Position numbers and translations under genes: made by a program. The notes beneath the pieces are model-generated. The model was not told the DNA's origin and searched no databases. It saw nothing but the letters and a program-made list of their open reading frames with translations. A DNA stretch of 64,000 bases from Brumimicrobium sp. (lineage in GTDB: Bacteria > Bacteroidota > Bacteroidia > Flavobacteriales_D > Crocinitomicaceae). Below are positions 52,179 through 60,296 of the stretch, piece by piece; positions within the stretch are counted from its first letter, which is position 1, and the number at the start of each line of letters is the position of its first letter. The stretch spans positions 186,001 through 250,000 of the forward strand of contig JAMLGZ010000001.1 of NCBI GenBank assembly GCA_023957385.1, in the 5' to 3' direction.

Positions 52179-53909
52179 TTATAATAATGGGCGTATATCT
52201 TTAACCATTAACTGAGGAGTAGATTTTCCTCTAAATTGATTTTCTTCCAACGTAAAAACCATATCAAATGGGGTGTCCCGAATAGCTTCGTATATGGATG
52301 AATTATTAAAAAATATAGCATCTATGGGCTTTTGAAAATCAGGTTGAAAGACCTCCATTTTTAAATGTTCATCTTTCAATATTTTGATATTTCGGGCATA
52401 TACATTTTTGGCTAAGAATAGCGGACGCATATTGTCGGGCCCATAGGGTTCAAACTGACTTAAAACTCGCATTAATCGAGGGATTTGGGTTACAGATTCG
52501 CCCATTGTGAATAGCTCATTAAATTTTAACTCTCGTTCGATGAGTTGCTCTTCAATCAAATCATCATCACCCACTATTTTGGATACTTCTTGTTCGAATT
52601 TTTCCAGAAAATGGGGTAAATTTTTGGCTGTGAGTGTTAGTCCTGCTGCATGAAAGTGACCTCCAAATTGCTCCAGGGTTTCTTTACATTTATCGAGCAC
52701 TTCATAAATATTAATTTCATCAATACTTCGTGCAGAACCTGTCCAAAAGTTTCCATCTTCTGATTGAGTTAACACAATGGTCGGACGGTAATAATTTTCA
52801 ATGAGGCGAGAGGCTACAATTCCGATTACTCCTTTGTGCCAATCTTCTTTGTAAACAACGGTTGTTACTTTATTATCAAAATCTTTTTGTTCCTTAATAA
52901 TTTCAAGAGCTTCTTGCGTTGTGACTTTATCTAAACTACGACGTTCATCATTTAAATCCTGAATTTTTTGGGCGATATCTTTGATTTTTTCTTCATCATT
53001 GGATGAAAGCAATTCTACAACACTTTTTGCGTCTTCCAGTCGTCCTGCTGCATTGATTCGTGGCGCAATTGTAAAAACCACATCTGTCAACGTCAAAGGC
53101 TTTTCTTTTTTAGCCAATTTTAACATCCAATCTATGCTCAAACGAGTGTTTTGATTGAGTGTTTTCAGTCCATGTTGAGCTAACAATCTATTTTCACCTG
53201 TCACAGGCACAATATCAGCACCTATACTGATTGCTAATAAATCGAGATAGGAAAATAACTCTTTCATATCCCATTTATTCTCCATGCTCAAGGCTTGTAA
53301 TAACTTAAATCCGACACCACAACCAGAGAGTTCTTTATAGGGATATTCGCAATTTTTTTGCTTTGGATCCAGTACAATAGCAGCTGGTAAAACTTCTCCG
53401 GGTGTATGGTGGTCACACACAATCATATCTATACCAAGAGATTTGGCTAAATCTGCTTGTTCGTTGGCTTTTATCCCACAGTCAAGCGTAATAATCAGAG
53501 AAAAACCATTGTCTTTTGCAAAATGAATACCTTGCTCACTTACGCCATATCCTTCTTTGTATCTATCTGGAATATAATAATCAAGGTTTGAAGTATGTTT
53601 GGAAAGAAAGCTATACATCATCGTCACAGCAGTAGTGCCATCTACGTCATAATCACCATAAATCAGGATTTTCTCCTTATTGAGAAGTGCTTTATTTACG
53701 CGTTGAACTGCTTCTTTCATGTGGAGCATTAAGAAAGGATCGTGCAATTCTTGAAGTGTACCTCGGAAGAAAACACGCATATTTTCATAATCAGTTATAC
53801 CACGTTGTATGAGTAAATAAGCGATTACTTCTTCTAATTTTAATTCATTTTTAAGTTTCTGAACCTGCTGTAAATCAGGTGCTTCTTTGATAAGCCATTT
53901 CTTTTTCAT
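52179..53909 (-). CDS. recJ: Single-stranded-DNA-specific exonuclease RecJ
   Basis: A 576-residue 5'-3' exonuclease on single-stranded DNA in RecF recombination, mismatch and base-excision repair. The DHH phosphoesterase motifs are intact: YGDYDVDGTTA (motif I), LDCGIKA (motif II), CDHHTPGE (motif III, DHH) and GADIVPVTGENR (motif IV). The DHHA1 part has FGGHFHAAGLTL, and the C-terminal OB-like region ends PQLMVKDIRPLL. Length fits RecJ. It lies 54 bases after rnhA, probably co-transcribed. Confidence 0.95.
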   Translation of the reverse strand: MKKKWLIKEAPDLQQVQKLKNELKLEEVIAYLLIQRGITDYENMRVFFRGTLQELHDPFLMLHMKEAVQRVNKALLNKEKILIYGDYDVDGTTAVTMMYSFLSKHTSNLDYYIPDRYKEGYGVSEQGIHFAKDNGFSLIITLDCGIKANEQADLAKSLGIDMIVCDHHTPGEVLPAAIVLDPKQKNCEYPYKELSGCGVGFKLLQALSMENKWDMKELFSYLDLLAISIGADIVPVTGENRLLAQHGLKTLNQNTRLSIDWMLKLAKKEKPLTLTDVVFTIAPRINAAGRLEDAKSVVELLSSNDEEKIKDIAQKIQDLNDERRSLDKVTTQEALEIIKEQKDFDNKVTTVVYKEDWHKGVIGIVASRLIENYYRPTIVLTQSEDGNFWTGSARSIDEINIYEVLDKCKETLEQFGGHFHAAGLTLTAKNLPHFLEKFEQEVSKIVGDDDLIEEQLIERELKFNELFTMGESVTQIPRLMRVLSQFEPYGPDNMRPLFLAKNVYARNIKILKDEHLKMEVFQPDFQKPIDAIFFNNSSIYEAIRDTPFDMVFTLEENQFRGKSTPQLMVKDIRPLL

Positions 53910-53963
53910 AGGGATGATTTTAATTTAGGTTTGACTTAAGTTATGAAAATAATTGATATCATC

Positions 53964-54440
53964 CTACTCAAAAAGTGAATTTTCTGCGTCATTTTCTTCA
54001 AATCCTTTATCTATCAATAGGGTTGACTGCTCTGCTGCTTGAACCGCTAATTGGTCACAACGCTCGTTTTCAGGATGGCCTGCATGACCTTTTACCCATA
54101 CAAAAGTGGGATTATATAATTGATGTAATTTTAGATAGCGCTGCCATAAATCGGGATTCTTTTTACCCTTAAATCCTTTTTTTTGCCAACCAAAAACCCA
54201 TCCTTGTTGTACAGCATCAACTACATATTTGGAATCGGAATAAACTGTAACTTTATATTTATCGGTCTTGAGATTTTCAAGTGCTACGATAACAGCTAAT
54301 AATTCCATTCGGTTATTAGTCGTTTTGCGGAAACCTTCCGATAATTCTTTTTCTTTTCCCTTAAAACGTAAGATGGCACCGTAACCTCCAGGTCCCGGGT
54401 TACCTTTGGATGCTCCGTCTGTAAAAATCTCTACCCCCAT
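53964..54440 (-). CDS. rnhA: Ribonuclease HI
   Basis: A 158-residue enzyme that cuts RNA in RNA-DNA hybrids. The DEDD carboxylates are visible: Asp in [16 protein letters not shown], Glu in [13 protein letters not shown], Asp in [11 protein letters not shown] and Asp in NERCDQLA, with the catalytic His in [11 protein letters not shown]. The frame runs further upstream, but [10 protein letters not shown] at 54440 is the proper start. Between it and the glycosyltransferase stop are ten bases, so the genes are likely co-transcribed. Confidence 0.95.
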   Translation of the reverse strand: MGVEIFTDGASKGNPGPGGYGAILRFKGKEKELSEGFRKTTNNRMELLAVIVALENLKTDKYKVTVYSDSKYVVDAVQQGWVFGWQKKGFKGKKNPDLWQRYLKLHQLYNPTFVWVKGHAGHPENERCDQLAVQAAEQSTLLIDKGFEENDAENSLFE

Positions 54441-54450
54441 AGCAACAAAA

Positions 54451-55575
54451 CTAATCCTTTTTAGGTAAAATCCGTACGATTCCTTTCCATAATTCTTCAG
54501 CGGTTCTATCCCACGTAAATTGTGTTGCACGGTCAAGTCCTTTAGCAGTTAAAGTCTTCTGTAATTCTTTATCCGATACTAATTTCTCTAATTGAGTCTG
54601 AATATTATCAACAGAAAAAGGATCGCAATAGAGTACCGCGTCTCCACCAATTTCAGGGAGAGATGTCAAATTTCCAGCTAAGACAGGTGTTCCTGCCCGC
54701 ATGGCTTCCACTAATGGAATTCCAAATCCTTCAAAATAACTGATAAAGGCTAAACATTCTGCACTGCCGACAATACTTGCAAGCTCTTCCAAGGACAAAT
54801 GTCCGGTGAAATGAATATATTGTTTGTCTGCTTCACTTACTTGAATAGCCTGACTCTTCCACATAGGTTCTCCGACAAGCAATAAATGAAAAGGAAAATC
54901 TGGATTCTTTTTTAGCTTTTTATATGCTTCAATGAGTCGCCCAACATTTTTGCGTTTGTGAATAGCACCCACAAACACAATAAAGGGTTTCCCTGCAGTG
55001 AATTTATCACGAACAGTTTGTTTTTCTGTTTCTTCAATGGGTTTAAAAACAGGTGAAGCTCCGTTGTGGGTAACACTTATCTTATCAGCAGGAATTTTGT
55101 AGGTCTGTATCAAATCATCTTTAGAAAATTGAGAAACCGTGCAAATATGCGTTGCTTTTTGAGCAAATAAGGGGAAACGTTTTCTTAAAAATTTAAGGAG
55201 ATATGGCGGTAAATCTTCTGGATGGTGTTCAAAATTGAGGTCGTGGATAACCGCTAATTGTGGCATATCTGAAGTTAAGGACAGGTATCCATCGGGCGAC
55301 ACAAAAGCATCGCATTTATACTTCTTAAGTGCTTTTTTAACTGAAAAATCAAACCAGATTACTTGTAAAATAGGATGTCTCGCCTGTGGGGCTAATACCA
55401 CCGGGGTAATATTTTCTGAAAAGAGAAATTTTGTATCGTAGGCTCTATCAAAAAAGAAAATAAATTCGTGTTCCGGATGATTTTTGGTAATTCGAGAAAG
55501 GGTTTCATAGCTGTACCAACCAAAACCCTCCATCTTTTTGGTCAGTAAAAATCGTGCATTAACTCCAATTCTCAT
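54451..55575 (-). CDS. Glycosyltransferase, family 4 (GT-B)
   Basis: A 374-residue soluble GT-B enzyme. The N-terminal domain starts with [11 protein letters not shown], and the C-terminal domain has the usual NDP-sugar-binding pattern: [38 protein letters not shown] and [16 protein letters not shown] with the E(x)7E pair. It probably adds a sugar to a lipid-linked glycan or surface polysaccharide. It is the first gene of a group with rnhA and recJ; the flippase gene is nearby at 56.9 kb, on the opposite strand. Confidence 0.9.
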   Translation of the reverse strand: MRIGVNARFLLTKKMEGFGWYSYETLSRITKNHPEHEFIFFFDRAYDTKFLFSENITPVVLAPQARHPILQVIWFDFSVKKALKKYKCDAFVSPDGYLSLTSDMPQLAVIHDLNFEHHPEDLPPYLLKFLRKRFPLFAQKATHICTVSQFSKDDLIQTYKIPADKISVTHNGASPVFKPIEETEKQTVRDKFTAGKPFIVFVGAIHKRKNVGRLIEAYKKLKKNPDFPFHLLLVGEPMWKSQAIQVSEADKQYIHFTGHLSLEELASIVGSAECLAFISYFEGFGIPLVEAMRAGTPVLAGNLTSLPEIGGDAVLYCDPFSVDNIQTQLEKLVSDKELQKTLTAKGLDRATQFTWDRTAEELWKGIVRILPKKD

Positions 55576-55582
55576 GATGATG

Positions 55583-55590
55583 CAAAGATA
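55583..55590 (-). promoter_or_regulatory. Candidate -7 box for the glycosyltransferase
   Basis: TATCTTTG on the minus strand, matching TAnnTTTG, eight bases before the ATG, so a very short leader is implied. Confidence 0.45.
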
Positions 55591-55602
55591 GGATTTAACT
55601 GA

Positions 55603-55743
55603 TTAACCGCAAGTTTAAGCGCAAAGATCGCTAAGGTTGGCGCAAAGATCACAAAGTTCTGCCCCCTTCGCGGCTAATTCGTTCTCTACAAAAAAAACTT
55701 TGTGCCCTCTGCGAGAAAAACTTTGCGCTCTTTACGGTTAATT
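55603..55743. repeat. Repeat element, left copy (palindromic ends)
   Basis: A 141-base stretch beginning TTAACCGCAAG and ending TTTACGGTTAA, roughly inverted at its ends (GCGCAAAG near the left, CTTTGCGC near the right). Two blocks, CTAAGGTTGGCGCAAAGATC (55631) and GCGAGAAAAACTTTG...TTACGGTTAATT (55711), recur at 56732 and 56771 in a shorter copy on the far side of the next gene. Confidence 0.75.
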
Positions 55744-55827
55744 GATTTAGACCCAAGAATCTCAAAGTATATTCCATTATTTGAACATATTATCGTATAT
55801 TTACAAGAGATAACCTTAAACAGAACT

Positions 55828-56685
55828 ATGATGAAACACGTATATCTTTTATTGTTTATGCTGATAGGGGCAAACAGTTTCTCCCAAATCCCTGAATTTG
55901 AATTCCAGCTGTATTTTGAAGATGCGGCAGGGAATAAGGATACTATTACTTTAGGTTATGACCCAAGTGCTTTAGAAACAATTAATCCTCAGTTTGGTGA
56001 AGTAAATATTAAAACTACTCCAATAGATACAGCTTCCTTAGATGTACGCGCCACGGAGGGATTAATTTCGCCTGGGGATGACCAATTTAATTTCAAAAAA
56101 AGAATAATACCTTATGATTGTGCTGTGGAAAAGCTTGGATCCCCAATCCCTATACAAATATTTACAAACCACTGGCCTGTTAATATTAGCTGGAATAAGG
56201 GAACAGAATTTTGGGATACTTGTAGGCAGTCATCTATTTTTACAAGTTACCATCCTGGTGGATGGTGGGACGTTGGTGCTCCAAGCCATTTAAAACTTTA
56301 TATGAATAATATTACTAATCAACCAATCACGTTCTATGATAACTCTTTTGTACCTGATTACGGCTATATAGACGAAGAGGGAAATAAGATTACTATGTTT
56401 TGGTTTGCTTTTGTGAAGGATTTTTCACAATTTGTAGGCTCATTATCCTCTTTCAATCCTGAAGGAAATAAGATAGGTCCTTACCCAAATCCTTTTGAAA
56501 ATTCTTTTAACTTACCAGAAGATATTTCCCCCTCTAAAATACAAATTAGAGATATAAGAGGAAGTAAGATTGAATTTGAACAAAAAGGAAACTCAATTAA
56601 TCTAATCAATTGTAATCCTGGTATTTATTTTTTATCCTTTATAGCAAATAAACAGCTGTACAATTTTAAAATCATTAAACAATAA
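55828..56685 (+). CDS. Secreted protein with C-terminal T9SS sorting domain
   Basis: An exported protein of 285 residues. Signal peptide MMKHVYLLLFMLIGANSFSQ, then a beta-rich body (EFQLYFEDAAGNKDTITLGYD) that I cannot assign to a family. The C-terminal 75 residues (IGPYPNPFENSFNL to NKQLYNFKIIKQ) are a type A T9SS sorting domain with the PNP motif and terminal basic residues. The start at 55828 is supported by the signal peptide; the frame runs open upstream through a repeat element. Flanked by two copies of a repeat, which could indicate a recent insertion. Confidence 0.85.
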   Translation: MMKHVYLLLFMLIGANSFSQIPEFEFQLYFEDAAGNKDTITLGYDPSALETINPQFGEVNIKTTPIDTASLDVRATEGLISPGDDQFNFKKRIIPYDCAVEKLGSPIPIQIFTNHWPVNISWNKGTEFWDTCRQSSIFTSYHPGGWWDVGAPSHLKLYMNNITNQPITFYDNSFVPDYGYIDEEGNKITMFWFAFVKDFSQFVGSLSSFNPEGNKIGPYPNPFENSFNLPEDISPSKIQIRDIRGSKIEFEQKGNSINLINCNPGIYFLSFIANKQLYNFKIIKQ

Positions 56686-56731
56686 AAAAGAATCAGTCAT
56701 TCTATTCTTTGAAATTTCAGCTGTATAATCA

Positions 56732-56803
56732 CTAAGGTTAGCGCAAAGATCACAAAGCTTTGCAACCTTCGCGAGAAAAATTTTGTTCTCTTTACGGTTA
56801 ATT
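56732..56803. repeat. Repeat element, right copy (shorter)
   Basis: A 72-base copy of the element at 55603-55743, in the same direction, with CTAAGGTTAGCGCAAAGATC and GCGAGAAAAATTTTG...TTACGGTTAATT joined closely. About 70 bases of the longer copy are missing in the middle. Confidence 0.75.
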
Positions 56804-56835
56804 CTTAAATTCAAGTTTACAAAGAAACTATTTTA

Positions 56836-56843
56836 TAACTTTG
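56836..56843 (+). promoter_or_regulatory. Candidate -7 box for the flippase
   Basis: TAACTTTG matches TAnnTTTG, 36 bases before the ATG at 56879, with GTTTAC about 20 bases upstream in the position of a weak -33 box. Confidence 0.5.
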
Positions 56844-56878
56844 TAATATAAATTAGGATAGTATCGTATTTGAAAAAC

Positions 56879-58354
56879 ATGAGTAATCCCATTCAAAAAT
56901 TAGCTGGTCAGACTGCCATTTATGGTTTGTCTAGCATTGTAGGGCGACTCTTAAATTATCTTTTAGTACCCCTTTACGTAGTAGTTTTTCTGCATACTTC
57001 TGATTATGGAGTGGTATCCGAATTATACGCATGGGTGGCATTTTTGATGGTGTTACTCACTTTTGGAATGGAAACAGCATTTTTTAAGTTTCTTTCAGAT
57101 AAGCCTGAAGATAAAGAACGCATCTTCCGAAATTCTATGTTAATCATACTCTCGGTTAATCTTGTTTTTATTGTTCTCATAGCTGTTTTTTATCAAGCTA
57201 TTGCAAATAAGATGCTTTATCCGGATAACCCGGAATATATTTTATTATTAGCAGGGGTGGTGGTTGTAGATGCGATAACTGCTATTCCGTTGGCAAAACT
57301 AAGAGCAGAAGAAAGAGCCTTAAAATTTGCAGGAGTTCAGTTAACAGGTATAGGAATAAATATCGCCTTGAATCTTATTTTAATGTTGTTGGTGTTTCAA
57401 CCACTTACCCAACCAGCAGCAGTAGGTGTACGCTTTATTTTAATCGCTAATTTGATTGCTTCGTTTAGTAAAACTATCCTATTATATAAAGACTTTTTTC
57501 AGCTTAGATGGAAGTGGGATGGGCAACTCATCAAAAGGATGGTTAAATACAGCTTCCCTTTAGCTTTAGCTGGTTTTGCTTACATCGTAAATGAAACTGT
57601 AGATAGGATTATGCTGAAATATTTGAGTTACCACAGTTCCTTAGAAGGAATGTCGGCTAGCGAAGCGCTTACATTTGCAGAATCCCAAGTCGGTATCTAT
57701 AGTGCCAGTTATAAATTAGCTATGATTATCACTATTTTCTTACAAGCATTTCGCTATGCTGCAGAACCTTTCTTTTTTGCACATGCTAAAAAAGAGAATA
57801 GAAATGATATCTATGTAAAGGTGATGAATTACCTAGTGGGAGTCCTGTTCTTCAGTTTCTTAGTAGTCACTTTAAACATCGATATTTTTAAATACTTTAT
57901 TCCTAATCAAGCTTATTGGGAGGGATTAAAAGTGGTTCCGATATTACTTTTAGCTAATGTTTGGTCTGGTATATATATCAACCAAAGTATTTGGTATAAG
58001 TTAAGTGGTCAAACTAAATATGGAGCATATATCGCATTGGGTGGCGCAACGATTACCATTACGCTGAATTTCATATTCATTCCTATTTATGGTTACATGG
58101 CGTGTGCATGGGCTACTTTTATTGTTTATTTTGGTCAGATGCTGGTATCTTATCTCTTAGGAAGTAAGCTCTACCCCATACCATATAATATCCCTAAGTT
58201 CATATTATACAGCATGATAGCTGTTGTTATCTATTTTGTTTATATAAATATAGAAGTAAATCCGGGTATTTTCCCCTTCTTGATTAGAAACCTCATCATT
58301 CTAGCTTTTGGTGGTTTTATATTTTGGAATGAGAGAAAGCAAAAAGTGAATTAA
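56879..58354 (+). CDS. Polysaccharide flippase (MATE/Wzx-like, MVF superfamily)
   Basis: A polytopic membrane protein of 491 residues with about 12-14 helices, of the Wzx/RfbX type that flips lipid-linked sugars across the inner membrane. The N-terminus QKLAGQTAIYGLSSIVGRLLNYLLVPLY is characteristic, and later helices (RMVKYSFPLALAGFAYIV) match the pattern. It is the only gene of its direction here, with its own promoter-like box; the glycosyltransferase at 54.5 kb may work in the same surface-glycan pathway. The ATG at 56879 was preferred over a TTG nine bases upstream. Confidence 0.9.
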   Translation: MSNPIQKLAGQTAIYGLSSIVGRLLNYLLVPLYVVVFLHTSDYGVVSELYAWVAFLMVLLTFGMETAFFKFLSDKPEDKERIFRNSMLIILSVNLVFIVLIAVFYQAIANKMLYPDNPEYILLLAGVVVVDAITAIPLAKLRAEERALKFAGVQLTGIGINIALNLILMLLVFQPLTQPAAVGVRFILIANLIASFSKTILLYKDFFQLRWKWDGQLIKRMVKYSFPLALAGFAYIVNETVDRIMLKYLSYHSSLEGMSASEALTFAESQVGIYSASYKLAMIITIFLQAFRYAAEPFFFAHAKKENRNDIYVKVMNYLVGVLFFSFLVVTLNIDIFKYFIPNQAYWEGLKVVPILLLANVWSGIYINQSIWYKLSGQTKYGAYIALGGATITITLNFIFIPIYGYMACAWATFIVYFGQMLVSYLLGSKLYPIPYNIPKFILYSMIAVVIYFVYINIEVNPGIFPFLIRNLIILAFGGFIFWNERKQKVN

Positions 58355-58366
58355 CTTTTAGCTCAT

Positions 58367-58987
58367 CTATTTATTATTCCATGCTGACATAGTACGGTTA
58401 AGCCCTATTGTTGAAAAGCTCTTTATGATATCAACTGCAACTTTAATTCGATCATCCATCTGCTTGATTTCCTGTTCGTTCCATTCACCCAACACATAAT
58501 CAACTTGGTGCCCTTTACTGAATTCATTACCGACACCAAAACGTAGTCGTGCATAATTTTGAGAATTGAGTTTCTCTTGAATATCTTTCAATCCGTTATG
58601 GCCCCCATCACTTCCCTTCCCACGTAATCTGAGCTTTCCAAAAGGTAGGGCTAAATCATCTACAACGACTAGTATATTCTCGATATCAATCTTTTCAGAT
58701 TGCATATAATAATTTACCGCCTTTCCACTCAGATTCATATAGGTATTGGGTTTAAGAAGAATCATTGTTCTTCCTTTCCATTTGACAGTAGCTACATCTC
58801 CTAATTTAGCGGTGTCGAAGGTGGCATCCTTTTCTTTTGCTATTGCTTCTACTACTTTAAAACCAATATTATGGCGGGTGTTTTCGTATTTCTCACCAGG
58901 ATTTCCGAGGCCGACGATTAAGTATTTCATATCTGTGGGTACGTCTTGTGTTAAAGAAGTTTTTCTAAACCAAGAAAACAACTTCAT
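58367..58987 (-). CDS. pth: Peptidyl-tRNA hydrolase
   Basis: A 206-residue esterase that frees tRNA from peptidyl-tRNA dropped by ribosomes. The catalytic His is H39 in YENTRHNIGFK; the conserved NTYMNLSGKAV, VVDDLALPFGKLRLR with the Asp, and GSDGGHNGLKDI are present. The first 19 residues (MKLFSWFRKTSLTQDVPTD) precede the usual MKYLIVGLGNPG; similar leaders occur in Bacteroidota, so I keep the first ATG, which overlaps the stop of the regulator upstream (TAATG). A start at Met20 is the alternative. Confidence 0.95.
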   Translation of the reverse strand: MKLFSWFRKTSLTQDVPTDMKYLIVGLGNPGEKYENTRHNIGFKVVEAIAKEKDATFDTAKLGDVATVKWKGRTMILLKPNTYMNLSGKAVNYYMQSEKIDIENILVVVDDLALPFGKLRLRGKGSDGGHNGLKDIQEKLNSQNYARLRFGVGNEFSKGHQVDYVLGEWNEQEIKQMDDRIKVAVDIIKSFSTIGLNRTMSAWNNK

Positions 58988-60156
58988 TACTTTCGAGGGT
59001 TTGAGAATGTATTCACATCAAAGCCTGTAATTTTTTCATCACAAAGAATCACCATACGTTCGATAATATTACGTAATTCACGGATATTACCAGTCCAGTC
59101 GGTATTCTTTAAGGCTTCTAAAGCATCATCTGTAAATTTCTTACGAGGAATACCATGTTCAGCACATACCATAGTCATAAAATGTTCTGCCAACAATGGA
59201 ATATCATTTTTTCTGTCGTTCAAAGATGGAACATGAATGAGAATAACACTCAAACGGTGATATAAATCTTCTCTAAAGTTACCTTTATCAATTTCTTGAC
59301 GTAAATTTTTATTCGTTGCAGCGATGACACGTGGATTTACCTTAATATTACTCTCACCGCCTACACGTTGAATAATATTTTCTTGTAGAGCACGCAAAAC
59401 TTTTGCTTGAGCGGATAAGCTCATATCTCCAATTTCATCTAAGAAAAGCGTTCCTTTTGTGGCTAACTCAAATTTTCCTTTACGTTGTTTTACAGCTGAA
59501 GTAAAAGCCCCTTTCTCATGTCCAAATAATTCACTTTCAATTAATTCAGCAGGAATAGCAGCACAATTCACTTCAATAAATGCTTCTTCTTTTCTCGGGC
59601 TATTGTCATGTAAAGACCTAGCCACTAATTCTTTACCCGTTCCATTTTGACCTGTAACCAATACGCGGGCTTCACTAGGTCCCACTTTTTCTATCATCTC
59701 TTTGATGCGATTGATTTCATCAGACTCTCCTATAATGGAAGATCCTTTAAAACGTTGAACTGTTTTCTTTAGGATTTTAGTTTCTTCCACTAAATTACTT
59801 TTCTCACCGGCATTACGAACAGTTACTAAAATTCTATTCAGATCTAAAGGCTTTTCAATAAAATCAAAAGCTCCTTTCTTGATTGCTTCTACTGCTGTAT
59901 CTATTGTTCCATGGCCAGATATCATAATCACTGGACTACCTACTTTCTCTTTTTGCAAAGCTGTAAGTAATTCCATCCCATCCATTTTAGGCATCTTGAT
60001 ATCACTAAAGATAATGTCATAGAATTGGGCAGTTGCTTTTTCGAGCCCCTCTTTTCCGTCTTCAGCCTCATCTACCTCAAATTCTTCAAATTCAAGAATT
60101 TCTCGTAAAGCTTTACGAATACTCTTTTCATCATCGACGATTAAAATTTTGCTCAT
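58987..60156 (-). CDS. NtrC-type sigma-54 response regulator lacking a Fis domain
   Basis: A 389-residue regulator with a receiver domain (acidic pair D8/D9, phospho-acceptor D52 in FSDIKMPKMDG, Lys in FIEKPLD) and an AAA+ sigma-54 activation domain: Walker A GQNGTGKELV, Walker B GTLFLDEIGDM, sensor R in RVIAATNKNLR. The sigma-54 contact loop reads GAFTSA where most activators have GAFTGA. The protein ends soon after ELRNIIERMVILC, leaving no Fis-type HTH, so specific DNA binding is unclear. It is coupled to pth. No histidine kinase is adjacent. The ATG at 60156 gives the natural N-terminus MSKILIVDDEK. Confidence 0.92.
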   Translation of the reverse strand: MSKILIVDDEKSIRKALREILEFEEFEVDEAEDGKEGLEKATAQFYDIIFSDIKMPKMDGMELLTALQKEKVGSPVIMISGHGTIDTAVEAIKKGAFDFIEKPLDLNRILVTVRNAGEKSNLVEETKILKKTVQRFKGSSIIGESDEINRIKEMIEKVGPSEARVLVTGQNGTGKELVARSLHDNSPRKEEAFIEVNCAAIPAELIESELFGHEKGAFTSAVKQRKGKFELATKGTLFLDEIGDMSLSAQAKVLRALQENIIQRVGGESNIKVNPRVIAATNKNLRQEIDKGNFREDLYHRLSVILIHVPSLNDRKNDIPLLAEHFMTMVCAEHGIPRKKFTDDALEALKNTDWTGNIRELRNIIERMVILCDEKITGFDVNTFSNPRK

Positions 60157-60235
60157 GAAATTAAATTTTAGAAAGCTCAAAAATAAGAAAGAAAAATGAG
60201 ATTAAGAATTTACTAAAGAAGCTTTTATAGTGGAG

Positions 60236-60253
60236 TACCGATAGCTATCGGTA
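60236..60253. repeat. Dispersed 18-base palindrome, copy at 60.2 kb
   Basis: TACCGATAGCTATCGGTA, a perfect palindrome. A second exact copy lies at 62628-62645 and a decayed one at 37395-37410. Confidence 0.8.
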
Positions 60254-60255
60254 TG

Positions 60256-60290
60256 AAAATTGAAAGTTGAGAGTGATAACTTTCAATTTT
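60256..60290 (-). terminator. Hairpin downstream of the first SpoIIE phosphatase gene
   Basis: AAAATTGAAAGTT, a nine-base loop, then its 13-base complement. It lies directly after the minus-strand stop at 60297. On that strand it ends in TTTT, a short tract. Confidence 0.65.
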
Positions 60291-60296
60291 AACTAA

